From Bacteriovoracaceae bacterium (lineage in GTDB: Bacteria > Bdellovibrionota > Bacteriovoracia > Bacteriovoracales > Bacteriovoracaceae), in contig JABIHA010000092.1 of NCBI GenBank assembly GCA_018649885.1, forward strand, positions 1 through 35,601: 35,601 bases of DNA. Direction: 5' to 3'. Under the pieces are notes generated by a model that worked only from the letters and a program-made list of their open reading frames with translations, did no database searches and was not told where the DNA came from. Below, one piece after another: positions 24,724 through 33,419 of this stretch (positions are counted from its first letter, which is position 1; each line of letters begins with the position of its first letter). The translations under genes were made by a program, and so were the position numbers.

Positions 24724-25713
24724 TCACTCACAAACATTATATTTTTTATTTAGTTCATTTATCCTACCCTGCCAATAATCTGGGTTCGGCTGAACAGTAT
24801 ACTGACGATCATCTTGGCTTACTTCCGCAATTTCAGAAAAATCATATTTATCTACAAGCTCCTCTAATGTAGATGCACCATTTTGCTTGAAACCACTCAG
24901 CCAATTATCGTTATTTAATGATCGAAGTTTATAACTATTGCCTCTAACAGTAATTAACAAAAATGAACTTCTATTTAATTCCTTCGAATATACGAATCTA
25001 TGTTTAGGCCAATTAATCGAGCTTGCGTAAGATGGCTCTTGGATTTTTGAAGGCTGAGGGGATACCTTTACATACTTAATTGCAGGTGTTTCTGAAAATA
25101 TTTTTTGGATATCTGCCCATACTTCCTCTTTCGATCCCTCAATGCGAATCAATTTATTTATTAGTTCTTTAGTTTCTAATACGCAGAAGACAAACAATAT
25201 GCTTCTACGTTTTCCTCCAAAGTATTCCCTAAGATCATGGAAGGCTTCCTGAAATTTTTCGCAAATTCTTGGAAGTGTAGCACTGTTACAGTTTTCCAAA
25301 GTATGAAACCATAAACCGTCAAGTTCCTCCCTGAGCAACTTTTCTAAATCCTTGCGCAGGTTTTCCTTTGTTGCATTGTGTGCTTTTAATTCAATGTTCA
25401 CCAATTTCGATGACGGTGACGGCGTCTCATATAAGCTAATGTCAGTTCGTGCACTTAAAGGGGTAGCACCTGATTGGACATAAGTTTTAACTGTTGGGGT
25501 CTCCACTGAATAAAACCAGCGGGACTGCTCAAGAACATTTGAAAATATGATTTTTGATTCTTGTTCACTGATCCGAATCCTTTTATCCCGATATTCTGGG
25601 AATATTAAATGAGGCCGACTAGGGTGATCATCAGTCATTTTCCATAACTTTTCTGACACTATCTTAGAAAGGCTCTTCAATTCATCAATTAAAGTCATAG
25701 GACTTGTATCCAA
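24724..25713 (-). CDS. PD-(D/E)XK-like nuclease-superfamily protein, 329 aa
   Basis: The likely nuclease core is residues 40-135: RISEQESKIIFSNVLE (helix with Glu), WFYSVETPT, ARTDISLYE, and KLVNIELKAHNATKENLRKDLEKLL with an Asp and ExK. The second half is of unknown fold (FVYSKELNRSSFLLITVRGNSYK). The start at 25713 is TTG with GGAAG four bases upstream; ATG 25698 lacks a nearby ribosome site. The preceding minus-strand gene ends 27 bp upstream, so the two form an operon. Assignment to PD-(D/E)XK is by motif spacing only. Confidence 0.6.
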   Translation of the reverse strand: MDTSPMTLIDELKSLSKIVSEKLWKMTDDHPSRPHLIFPEYRDKRIRISEQESKIIFSNVLEQSRWFYSVETPTVKTYVQSGATPLSARTDISLYETPSPSSKLVNIELKAHNATKENLRKDLEKLLREELDGLWFHTLENCNSATLPRICEKFQEAFHDLREYFGGKRRSILFVFCVLETKELINKLIRIEGSKEEVWADIQKIFSETPAIKYVKVSPQPSKIQEPSYASSINWPKHRFVYSKELNRSSFLLITVRGNSYKLRSLNNDNWLSGFKQNGASTLEELVDKYDFSEIAEVSQDDRQYTVQPNPDYWQGRINELNKKYNVCE

Positions 25714-25739
25714 AGGGCTTCCGATTCCTAATTAATCAA

Positions 25740-26105
25740 TTACAGATTCTTGGCGAGTTGGTATTTTTTGTACCTCGTAGCCGTTCTAAAAAGATTACCT
25801 ACTCGAAGTGGAATTCTCTGCGAATCCAACACATATCCACGTTGCTCCATAATCTGTCGGACCATGTGACCGCACATTTGCTTGTATCTTATCAATTTAG
25901 AATTATCCCCCTCCCTGAATCTGAACTCTTTAAACTCATTGATGAGTTCATCCTGAATGGCTTCACAAGCCGGTCTTCGCAAATAGGTGGCTGTATCCAT
26001 ACGAAGCAAAATATCAGAGGTTGTTAAGAAATTCCAAAGACGAACCCCAAAATCTGACTCGCTGATATCGGAAAATTTGTTGGGTTTATAATCCTGAAAG
26101 GTCAT
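25740..26105 (-). CDS. Small protein of unknown function, 121 aa
   Basis: A helical protein with VRLWNFLTTSDILLRMDTATYLRRPACEAIQDELI and the block KQMCGHMVRQIMEQRGYVLDSQRIPLRVGNLFRTATRY. The latter pattern, 'GHMVRQ-ME-RGY ... LF-TATRY', occurs to my recollection in small hypothetical proteins next to restriction genes, without assigned function. The start at ATG 26105 is preferred; a TTG eight codons upstream overlaps a promoter-like TTGACA on the other strand. It is first in a two-gene minus-strand operon with the nuclease-like protein, perhaps as its partner. Confidence 0.55.
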   Translation of the reverse strand: MTFQDYKPNKFSDISESDFGVRLWNFLTTSDILLRMDTATYLRRPACEAIQDELINEFKEFRFREGDNSKLIRYKQMCGHMVRQIMEQRGYVLDSQRIPLRVGNLFRTATRYKKYQLAKNL

Positions 26106-26332
26106 GGAGAGCCAAATAATTGTTGACAAAATAGTTATTAGGATGCATATATACTACATAATAAACGGCAGGTTATAAGCATAGCATATATACAGCTTTA
26201 TATACAGGCTCTTATAGCTGATTTGAACAAATACCTCCGGCTAAGGCCGTGGCGCAATATCTACGACCGTGATGGAAGATAAGTTTATATCTCTGATACC
26301 AATTTTTTAAACAATTACTTTGAGGTGGCCCT
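26106..26332. promoter_or_regulatory. Divergent promoter region before PD-(D/E)XK/MBL operon
   Basis: TTGACA at 26123-26128 is followed by an AT-rich stretch GCATATATACT at 26145-26155, a fair minus-10 region. A transcript from there would have a leader of about 175 bases before ATG 26333, containing GC-rich pairing segments (GGCTAAGGCC near 26238). GAGGTGG precedes the ATG. No gene is visible in the leader. Confidence 0.4.
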
Positions 26333-27118
26333 ATGAACTTTTCCCTTATCGACCTTTTTAAGGAACGTAGAGTCAACCATATTTCCAATTTTGCCAATTA
26401 TGCTGGGCATTTGGATATTTTAAAGTTGGAAAGGTGTTATATGAAACTTTTTAGAGAGGCTCCAAGAAGGGCTGAGAGAGGAAAAGACTATTTTGTGGAA
26501 GGTCATAACGGAATCACCAGTAGCGGAAGCCACTCCAATCGGTCTGAAGAACATTTGGCGGTCGCCCTGTTCAATGCCACAAAAAATGGGGAGGATTTTT
26601 CTCTTACCGGTGGTCAGAGACTTTCTTTTCTCGATTATCAGTTTCCCTTAAAGGCCCGACAGAGCGACCAAGGAATTGGCAAGGTGGACCTTTTCTGTGC
26701 CATAGAAAAAAGTATTCCGGCAGTGGCTGAATTGAAGGTGGCTGGGAAAAATGGGCAGTTGGGCGATACCCCCTTAAAAGCACTTCTTGAGGGTCTGGCT
26801 TATTGTGCCATCATCGAAGCGAACATGGAAACGATTGCCAGAGAAGCCAAGGACCGTTTCAAGATAAATTTGAAGACTGAAAAACCTGACCTCATAGTCA
26901 TGGCTCCTCATGATTACTGGTCGAATTATTTAAAGAAAGATGCGGCTGGGGACTGGGTGACAACGCTCAACAAGCTGGCTGAAAAAATTAAAAATCGGCT
27001 CAAAATCAACACGCATTTTCTTTCATTGAAAAATTGTAAGTTTGAGATGGGTCTTGGCGGTAGACCGGCAGAATTAAAAGGCAATTGCAGAGTTGAGGTG
27101 GTCCAAGCATTAATATAA
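26333..27118 (+). CDS. PD-(D/E)XK-like protein paired with MBL-fold hydrolase
   Basis: A 261-residue protein. SNRSEEHLAVALFNATKNG gives the helix with conserved Glu, and QGIGKVDLFCAIEKSIPAVAELKVAG gives D...ExK, the PD-(D/E)XK signature. Helical sequence with KALLEGLAYCAIIEANMETI follows, then a conserved-looking PDLIVMAPHDYW. The gene has a GAGGTGG ribosome site and is followed 35 bp later by a beta-CASP-like gene in the same direction. The composition is less AT-rich than several neighbours. Together they look like a two-gene nuclease module. Whether DNA or RNA is the substrate is unknown. Confidence 0.65.
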   Translation: MNFSLIDLFKERRVNHISNFANYAGHLDILKLERCYMKLFREAPRRAERGKDYFVEGHNGITSSGSHSNRSEEHLAVALFNATKNGEDFSLTGGQRLSFLDYQFPLKARQSDQGIGKVDLFCAIEKSIPAVAELKVAGKNGQLGDTPLKALLEGLAYCAIIEANMETIAREAKDRFKINLKTEKPDLIVMAPHDYWSNYLKKDAAGDWVTTLNKLAEKIKNRLKINTHFLSLKNCKFEMGLGGRPAELKGNCRVEVVQALI

Positions 27119-27153
27119 AAGTTTTTTAAACTCAAATTAATTCGGGTCTGCTA

Positions 27154-28407
27154 ATGAAAGTATGCATACATCGTGGGACACAGGAGATTGGCGGCACTTG
27201 CATTGAAATTGAATCCGCTGGCCAGCGCATAGTTTTAGATGTGGGGTTGCCTTTGAATGCAGACAGGGATGTGGATGCCAGATCCTTTCTTCCTGACGTT
27301 AAAGGATTCGCTAATCCGGATGACAGCCTGCTTGCCGCATTGATCTCTCATCCTCATCAGGATCATTTTGGTCTGGCTCAGTTTCTTCCTCCCCAAATTC
27401 CTGTAATCATAGGAGAGGCGGCACACAATATTCTGCGATCAGCCACCTTTTTTACTCCCTCTGGCGCTGATTTCAAAAGAACTATTTACCTGCAAGACCA
27501 GGAAACCATAGAAATAGGACCTTTTGAGATTACGCCCTATCTCGTAGACCATTCAGCCTACGATGCTTATTCAATCCTGATATCTGCGAATGGGAAAAGG
27601 CTTTTCTATAGTGGTGACTTCCGGGCTCATGGACGCAAAGCAAAGCTTTTTCAGAACATGATTAACAACCCTCCAAAAGACATTGATGTGTTGTTGATGG
27701 AAGGAACCACGATAGGAAGAGGAAATCCCGAGGACAAATTCCAAACTGAAGATGAACTCATTCCAGAATTTGTAGAGTATTTTGATTCCACCCAGGGTCT
27801 TTGTTTAGCCTGGTGCTCTGGTCAGAATATTGATCGGCTTGTCACGATATATAAAGCCTGCAAAGCAGTAAACCGTCAGTTCATCATTGATTTATATACT
27901 GCCGAGATTTTGCGAGCCACAGGAAACCCTAGTCTTCCCCAGGGACACTGGAAGGATATTCGAGTATTCCTTCCCAAGTCACAAAAATACCAGGTCATTG
28001 AACAAAAACTGTTTGATATATCCAATCAGTATAGAAACAACCGCATCTATCCGGAGAATTTAAGCAGGGAGGCATCTAATTCAGTGATGTTGTTTCGTCC
28101 ATCCATGTCAAAAGATCTGGAAGCAATAGGATGCCTGGATGGAGCAAGCCTCACTTATTCCATCTGGGAGGGTTATTTGGAAATGGATCAGCAAAAACCA
28201 TTTCTTGATTGGCTGGAAAGCAATCAAATATTAATGAAAAAAATACATACCTCAGGTCATGCATCCATTTCCGATCTCAAGGATTTTTCCAATGCGTTAA
28301 ATCCAAAAAAATTAATCCCCATCCACTCCTTTGAAACCGATCAGTTTCCAGATTTTTTTAAAAATGTTGAACTAAAAGAAGATGGCAAATGGTGGGAAGT
28401 TGAATAG
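27154..28407 (+). CDS. RNase J/beta-CASP-like MBL-fold metallo-hydrolase
   Basis: A 417-residue metallo-beta-lactamase-fold protein. It starts CIHRGTQEIGGTCIEIES and has LDVGLPL, HPHQDHFG at 66-73 (the HxHxDH zinc site with one substitution pattern), VDHSAYDAYSI, YSGDFRAHGR and a C-terminal HTSGHASISDL...LIPIHSFE. The last block is the beta-CASP/RNase J signature. It is shorter than RNase J (about 550 aa) and lacks its C-terminal domain. Such enzymes cut or trim RNA or DNA. Encoded just after a PD-(D/E)XK-like protein, it is probably part of a dedicated nuclease pair and not the housekeeping RNase J. Confidence 0.85.
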   Translation: MKVCIHRGTQEIGGTCIEIESAGQRIVLDVGLPLNADRDVDARSFLPDVKGFANPDDSLLAALISHPHQDHFGLAQFLPPQIPVIIGEAAHNILRSATFFTPSGADFKRTIYLQDQETIEIGPFEITPYLVDHSAYDAYSILISANGKRLFYSGDFRAHGRKAKLFQNMINNPPKDIDVLLMEGTTIGRGNPEDKFQTEDELIPEFVEYFDSTQGLCLAWCSGQNIDRLVTIYKACKAVNRQFIIDLYTAEILRATGNPSLPQGHWKDIRVFLPKSQKYQVIEQKLFDISNQYRNNRIYPENLSREASNSVMLFRPSMSKDLEAIGCLDGASLTYSIWEGYLEMDQQKPFLDWLESNQILMKKIHTSGHASISDLKDFSNALNPKKLIPIHSFETDQFPDFFKNVELKEDGKWWEVE

Positions 28408-28619
28408 CTGACTCAGTTGAGATAAGGCACATGAAAGCTAAAAATGAACACCTGATTGAACCTTAGATGACCATAAAGAATGAAATAAAAATCATTATAT
28501 TTTCCAACGGAGTAACTGACAAAAGCCAATTAAAAATGATGAAATATTTGGCCGGGGAACGCTTCTGTCTCCTTCGTTTGAATGACCATGAAACTCTTCA
28601 TTGTTAGGATTACTAAATT

Positions 28620-29498
28620 GTGAATAAAGTATTGGGAATATGTGTTGGAGACTTTGATACCCAGAAAGCCACTGGACAAGCAAGCATACTCTTGCCAAAT
28701 GGAGATAGGTATGTAGGTCAATTTAAAAATCATACAATAACCGGTAGTGGAGTTTATATTAGGGCCGACGGCAGTTGGAGTGTTGGTCAATTTAAACATG
28801 GCATATTGCATGGTCTGGGGACTTCAACGACGCCCGATGGCACTAAGTACGAAGGGCAATTTGAAAATGACATCCCTTGTGGTCAGGGAACATTCACGTC
28901 TGATGATGGTATGCAATGCATAGGCCAATTTAAAGACGGGAAGGTTCATGGGTTTGGAAAATTTCTCTTTCCCGATGGGACTAAATATGAAGGGCAAATT
29001 GAAGATAGTAACGCCCATGGGGTTGGGACAATGATTTGGCCCGATGGGAATAAATACGAAGGGCAAATTAATAAAACAGAAATGTGTGGTCTTGGAACGC
29101 TTACGTTTGCTAACGGTGGCAAGTATTCCGGTCAATTCAAAAATAACGAGGCATGCGGTCAAGGAACCTTGACCTATGTTAACGGAGAAAAGGAGGAGGG
29201 ACAATTTAAAGGTGGGGAGTTACATGGTTATGGAACTAGGACGTTTGCCGATGGTGATAAGTGGATGGGGCAATTTGAAAATGGAGTGTTCCTTAATGAT
29301 GGAGAATCTCGTATTAAGGAAGAAGGTCTAAATGAAAAATTTGAATTGGCCATCATAATAGCAAGTAGTTGTTTTTTTGCTGGCTTAATGTTGTCGGATT
29401 TAATATTTTGGGCAAAAGTGAAGATGTTTTTATGGTTCTTATTTGGGGTTGCTGTATTAGGACTTTGTATTGGAATAACAAGAGCAATTTTTGACTAA
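28620..29498 (+). CDS. MORN-repeat protein with C-terminal membrane anchor
   Basis: A 292-residue protein with nine consecutive MORN repeats of 23 residues (pattern Y-x-GQF-x-x...G-x-G-x-x-x-x-x-DG), from about residue 28 to 232. Two hydrophobic segments follow (LAIIIASSCFFAGLMLSDLIF and MFLWFLFGVAVLGLCIGI). The repeats would face the cytoplasm if the N-terminus is inside. MORN repeats associate with membranes or lipids and scaffold proteins. The start is GTG 28620 with AGGA upstream. The 69-base DNA repeats are well diverged. No enzymatic domain is attached. It stands alone in its orientation between the MBL and HNH genes. Confidence 0.88.
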   Translation: MNKVLGICVGDFDTQKATGQASILLPNGDRYVGQFKNHTITGSGVYIRADGSWSVGQFKHGILHGLGTSTTPDGTKYEGQFENDIPCGQGTFTSDDGMQCIGQFKDGKVHGFGKFLFPDGTKYEGQIEDSNAHGVGTMIWPDGNKYEGQINKTEMCGLGTLTFANGGKYSGQFKNNEACGQGTLTYVNGEKEEGQFKGGELHGYGTRTFADGDKWMGQFENGVFLNDGESRIKEEGLNEKFELAIIIASSCFFAGLMLSDLIFWAKVKMFLWFLFGVAVLGLCIGITRAIFD

Positions 29499-29610
29499 CA
29501 TGACAGTTTAGATTTGTGGCGATAAAAAATATCTATAAAATAGTATGAGGTGAAATAACAATTTTGGCTATTTTTAGCATAGACCCATTCACTCTAAAAT
29601 ATTTAGAAAA

Positions 29611-30588
29611 ATGGAAAGCAATAAGAACATTCTCCCCAAAAACAAATTAAACTTTCTTGCCACAAAAATAGTTGATTTTTGTTTCAATGAAATTGGAGAC
29701 AAGGGATTTAGAGTTTTATATTCCGAGGCTCTATCCAGATGGACTTTAAAGGGCAAAAAAATTGAGACTGGCCTTTCAACTGAAGAATTCAAGATACTAA
29801 ATAAAAAAACTCTTCTAAAGATATACCTTAACCTTTCAGACGACTTGAAAAGTTTCTGCCAAGAGTTAACCTTAGTAACTAGGCAGTGGAACGGTCAGAT
29901 ATCTGTCAAAGACCTAGGAAAGCACACTTTGACCGGCACTGAGGACATAAATTTAGTTTTATACCTAATTAGCGAAAATAAAAAGTTTTTATCAAGCAAT
30001 ATTAAAATTAAAGGTCGATACATATATTTTTTTGCAGACGATAACTTAAAGAAAGTATCAGAGACCCCTAAAAGGGAAACAGTAATTAGCGGAGCCAAGG
30101 GAGAAAATTATGGATTGATAGATTTAGGAAAGGGATATGATGCCATTGTAGATAAGGAGGATTTGCAAAATCTTTTGCAATATAACTGGACTATTTCTAC
30201 GATGAACATTCAGGGAAACACCTATAAAGTGGCATTCACATCCATGGATGGAAAGTCAGTTTATATGCACCGATTCTTACTAAAACCTGAGGGAAAGCAG
30301 GTTGTCGCACATAAGGATCGTGATGGTTTGAATAATAGAAAGAAAAATCTATTCTTAGCCTCAAGGAAACAGACGCATCAAAGACAAAGACTCTCTAAAG
30401 GAGGATCCTCTAAGTATAAAGGAGTATCTTTCCATAAAAAGTCTAAACGGTGGCAAGCTTATATTACCGTGAATGGGAAAAAGTTGTATTTGGGGTATTA
30501 TAAATCTCAGGATGATGCGGCTATTGCATATAATAATGCGGCGCAAGAACATTTTGGTGAATTTGTGAACTTAAATAAATTAGATTAG
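29611..30588 (+). CDS. HNH endonuclease with AP2 DNA-binding domain
   Basis: A 325-residue protein. The first 160 residues are unassigned and helical. From about 165, YGLIDLGKGYDAIVDKEDL, then YMHRFLLKPEGKQVVAHKDRDGLNNRKKNL, is an HNH_3-type nuclease core (H...H..N). The last 60 residues, SSKYKGVSFHKKSKRWQAYI...LYLGYYKSQDDAAIAYNNAA, form an AP2/ERF DNA-binding domain. This HNH-AP2 order is the known architecture of free-standing homing endonucleases in phages and bacteria. The long N-terminal extension is unusual. The gene could be a mobile homing enzyme or a defence nuclease that uses AP2 for targeting. Confidence 0.85.
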   Translation: MESNKNILPKNKLNFLATKIVDFCFNEIGDKGFRVLYSEALSRWTLKGKKIETGLSTEEFKILNKKTLLKIYLNLSDDLKSFCQELTLVTRQWNGQISVKDLGKHTLTGTEDINLVLYLISENKKFLSSNIKIKGRYIYFFADDNLKKVSETPKRETVISGAKGENYGLIDLGKGYDAIVDKEDLQNLLQYNWTISTMNIQGNTYKVAFTSMDGKSVYMHRFLLKPEGKQVVAHKDRDGLNNRKKNLFLASRKQTHQRQRLSKGGSSKYKGVSFHKKSKRWQAYITVNGKKLYLGYYKSQDDAAIAYNNAAQEHFGEFVNLNKLD

Positions 30589-30682
30589 CTACCGACTGTG
30601 ATCCTAATTTAAACTCACCAATGCAAACAAGTCCAGCATATCAACTCCTCTGTATTTACTCAGCCTAGGTTATCCTTTCCTC

Positions 30683-30711
30683 TTACCAAAATAGCGTTAT
30701 ATTGCTATAAT
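30683..30711 (+). promoter_or_regulatory. Putative promoter of GHKL operon
   Basis: TTACCA at 30683-30688 and a perfect TATAAT at 30706-30711 are separated by 17 bases. The predicted start lies about 35 bases before ATG 30753. No strong ribosome site precedes that ATG. Confidence 0.6.
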
Positions 30712-30752
30712 TTACCTTCATTCAACATATTATATTTTTAGGTTTTATATAG

Positions 30753-32633
30753 ATGCCTGAGCCAAAATGGGAATTTCGAGTGATGGTTAAGGGGGAAATG
30801 AATTCTGACCCCATAGAAAGCGAGTTTTTTTCTACTGAACACTTGGACAGTGTTGCAGATGCACTAGTTCGTGAATGCATCCAGAATTCTCTTGATGCTG
30901 GGTTGCCAGATCAGACCGTTCGGGTGGCTTTTCGTTTATTTACGGAAAATTCAAATAAAAATGGGGGTATGGCTCAATATCTAAAGGGTCTTCAGCCACA
31001 TTTAACTGCTGAGCAAAATGGCTTAATTAAAACCCACAATCCTGATGATCCAGAAAACTTTTTGGTAATAGAAGATTATGGGACACGGGGCCTGGAAGGC
31101 GATCCAACTCAAGATGATGATTTTCAGCCAACAAGCACAGACATCAAGAATGATTTTTTCTATTTTTGGCGTAACATAGGTAGATCAAAAAAAGGCGCTA
31201 GTGATCGTGGTCGGTGGGGTTTGGGCAAAACTGTGTTCCAAGCAACATCAAAAATTAATACTTACTTTGGGCTTACGGTCAGAAAAAGCGATGGGAAATC
31301 TATGCTGTTGGGCCAATCAGTTTTAAAAACTCATTTAATAAATGATAATAAACACTCTCCTTATGGATGGTACGGAGCTTTTGATGAAAATTTTGCCTTA
31401 CCCATTGAAGATCAACCATACCTTGAGAAGTTTTCTGCAAATTTTGGTTTAAAAAGACAAGGAAAAGCAGGGCTATCAATTATAATTCCTTATCCTGACC
31501 CTTCTGTAGAGATCAAAACACTTCTATCCTCGGCCTTACTTCATTATTTTTTCCCAATTTTGTCCAAAAACCTAGTGGTCGAGTTACATAAAGATAGGAA
31601 GCTCCTCATCATTGACGATCAAAAAATTGACCAACTACTCAAGTATGTTGACTTCTCAAAGTCTAGAATGACAAAAGAAGCTTTTCAGGATTTATTCAGT
31701 CTTACTCGCTGGATACATTTACTATCCCCAAATGATCTGATTAGAATTAATTCTCCATCCGCACTGATTGCTCCTAAATGGGATGAAAACCTAATTGAAA
31801 AAGAAGCCCTAGCGAAACTTCGAGAACAATTTGATAAAAAAGAAAGAATTGCCCTTCGGGTGCCCTTAACAATTAAACCAAAAGATAAAAATCCAGAAAA
31901 AACTTATTTTGATATTTTTATAGAACGAGACGACCGCTTGGACCGTGCAGAAGATCATTTTGTTCGAGAAGGAATCACCATTGCTGGTGTAAGTTCCTTA
32001 AAGCAAAAAGGAGTCCGGGTGGTAATTTCAATAAATGACCAGGCTTTGTCAGCCCTTTTGGGTGATTCTGAAAATCCTGCACACACAGAATGGCAAGAGC
32101 GTTCTCCAAAATTTAAAAATCAGTATATCCATGGAGCATCATGCCTCAGGTTCGTCAAAAATAGCCCCAGAGAAATCATAAAAATCTTGAGCAAACCCTC
32201 TATTGGAATAGATAAGAAGCTCTTAGAAGAATTCTTTTCGGTAACACCACTTACAGATAAGGGAACCAATAAGTCATCTGGGCAAAAGAATGATTTGCCG
32301 GAGGGATTGATTGGCTCAACCAAGGAATTCCATCTGTTCCGTAAGCAAGGGGGATTTATATTACGCAAAAATCCAAAAGCTACACATATGCCTAATGGTA
32401 TCCATGTCACGGTTGCCTATGAAATTCTGGGACGCAACCCTTTCACAAAATACAGCCCGTTCGATTTTGAAATGGATAAAGTGCCTATCAAGATAAATAG
32501 CAAAGGGGTTCAAATAAATGCAATTAAAGAAAATCAGCTAATTGCTAAATTAGACAGCCATGACTTTCGGTTTGAAATCACAGGCTTTGATTTAAATCGA
32601 GATTTAAGGGTAAAAGTCATAGGAGTCGGGTAA
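30753..32633 (+). CDS. GHKL (Hsp90/MutL/MORC-like) ATPase, lead gene of four-gene operon
   Basis: A 626-residue protein with the Bergerat ATP-binding fold. The N-box is RECIQNSLDAG at 40-50, the D-x-G motif is IEDYGTRGL at 106-114, and the glycine-rich lid motif GRWGLGKT is at 153-160. Sequence after the ATPase (FFGLTVRKSDGKSMLLGQSVLKTHL, GLSIIIPYPDP) fits a transducer-like beta domain. No HNH, nuclease or kinase module is visible in the C-terminus. GHKL ATPases are known in restriction-type systems related to MORC and in Z1-type loci. Here the next three genes follow with gaps of 6, -1 and 16 bases. A gated ATPase controlling the other subunits is a plausible model. Confidence 0.8.
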   Translation: MPEPKWEFRVMVKGEMNSDPIESEFFSTEHLDSVADALVRECIQNSLDAGLPDQTVRVAFRLFTENSNKNGGMAQYLKGLQPHLTAEQNGLIKTHNPDDPENFLVIEDYGTRGLEGDPTQDDDFQPTSTDIKNDFFYFWRNIGRSKKGASDRGRWGLGKTVFQATSKINTYFGLTVRKSDGKSMLLGQSVLKTHLINDNKHSPYGWYGAFDENFALPIEDQPYLEKFSANFGLKRQGKAGLSIIIPYPDPSVEIKTLLSSALLHYFFPILSKNLVVELHKDRKLLIIDDQKIDQLLKYVDFSKSRMTKEAFQDLFSLTRWIHLLSPNDLIRINSPSALIAPKWDENLIEKEALAKLREQFDKKERIALRVPLTIKPKDKNPEKTYFDIFIERDDRLDRAEDHFVREGITIAGVSSLKQKGVRVVISINDQALSALLGDSENPAHTEWQERSPKFKNQYIHGASCLRFVKNSPREIIKILSKPSIGIDKKLLEEFFSVTPLTDKGTNKSSGQKNDLPEGLIGSTKEFHLFRKQGGFILRKNPKATHMPNGIHVTVAYEILGRNPFTKYSPFDFEMDKVPIKINSKGVQINAIKENQLIAKLDSHDFRFEITGFDLNRDLRVKVIGVG

Positions 32634-32639
32634 ATTTCG

Positions 32640-33419
32640 ATGATTAGAAAACTCAATTTTACAGGTCGAAAAAAAATCCCTCGAAATCGCACTATGGTTA
32701 CTTTGTTGAACACTGACAAGTATCCTCATTCTTTTGACATTCAAATAAATCTCTCTGATTTTGGTCTACCTAAAGAAGCACTGGTTTATGTTGAAGCCTA
32801 TAAAAGAACCTCATACATGCGATTTGATTATGGAAAGGTAGGCACCCTTGAGATTCCCTCAAACAGAGACCTTATAGGTATTGAAGCTGGGGCAATTCCC
32901 CTATTTCGAGTGAAAATCGTAGACAAAAGTGGTAAGCAGGGCCGAATCATAGCAATTGCCGATAAAATTCATCCTAAGGGAGTTGAAGATGTTAATAATG
33001 AAAAAATAAGTTTGTTGCATGTTGAGTTTGCAGAAGACCTAGGAGATCAGGTTTGGAGATTGGATTTAACAGGAGACTGGCCTGTTGTGCAAGTCAACAA
33101 TCAGTTGAGTTCGATAAAGGAAATTGCAAGAAATGATGCGGCATTTGTAGCATTAGTATACCCAGAAATTGTACGACAAATATTAAATGATATTATCGAA
33201 TCAGACCAATTAGACCCTGAAATTGATGAAGATGACTGGCCTAGCTTGTGGGTTAATTTTGTAAGTTCTCTACCAGGTGTGGGTTCCCCTCCCACAGGCA
33301 GAAATCCAAATATTAAGAATGACCAAACAGATTGGGTTGAGAATGCAGTGCGTGGGTTTTGTGACAAATGGCATCTTTTGGACCAATTTCAAAAACTCCA
33401 CGCTGAGGAGGAGAATTAA
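32640..33419 (+). CDS. GHKL-operon protein 2, unknown, 259 aa
   Basis: Six bases separate this start from the GHKL stop. The N-terminal half is beta-rich (IRKLNFTGRKKIPRN, SFDIQINLSDFGLP, ALVYVEAYKRTSYMRFDYG, IPLFRVKIVDKSGKQGRIIAIADKI). The C-terminal half is helical and acidic (PEIVRQILNDIIESDQLDPEIDEDDWPSLWVNF). No catalytic motif is recognised. The stop codon shares a base with the next start (TAATG), so translation is coupled. Probably an obligate structural or nucleic-acid-binding partner of the ATPase. Confidence 0.65.
   Translation: MIRKLNFTGRKKIPRNRTMVTLLNTDKYPHSFDIQINLSDFGLPKEALVYVEAYKRTSYMRFDYGKVGTLEIPSNRDLIGIEAGAIPLFRVKIVDKSGKQGRIIAIADKIHPKGVEDVNNEKISLLHVEFAEDLGDQVWRLDLTGDWPVVQVNNQLSSIKEIARNDAAFVALVYPEIVRQILNDIIESDQLDPEIDEDDWPSLWVNFVSSLPGVGSPPTGRNPNIKNDQTDWVENAVRGFCDKWHLLDQFQKLHAEEEN

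Noticed and set aside
28824..29204. Possible CRISPR-like periodic array or minus-strand gene
   Set aside because: The 69-base periodicity is explained by 23-residue MORN repeats and the repeats are too diverged for CRISPR.
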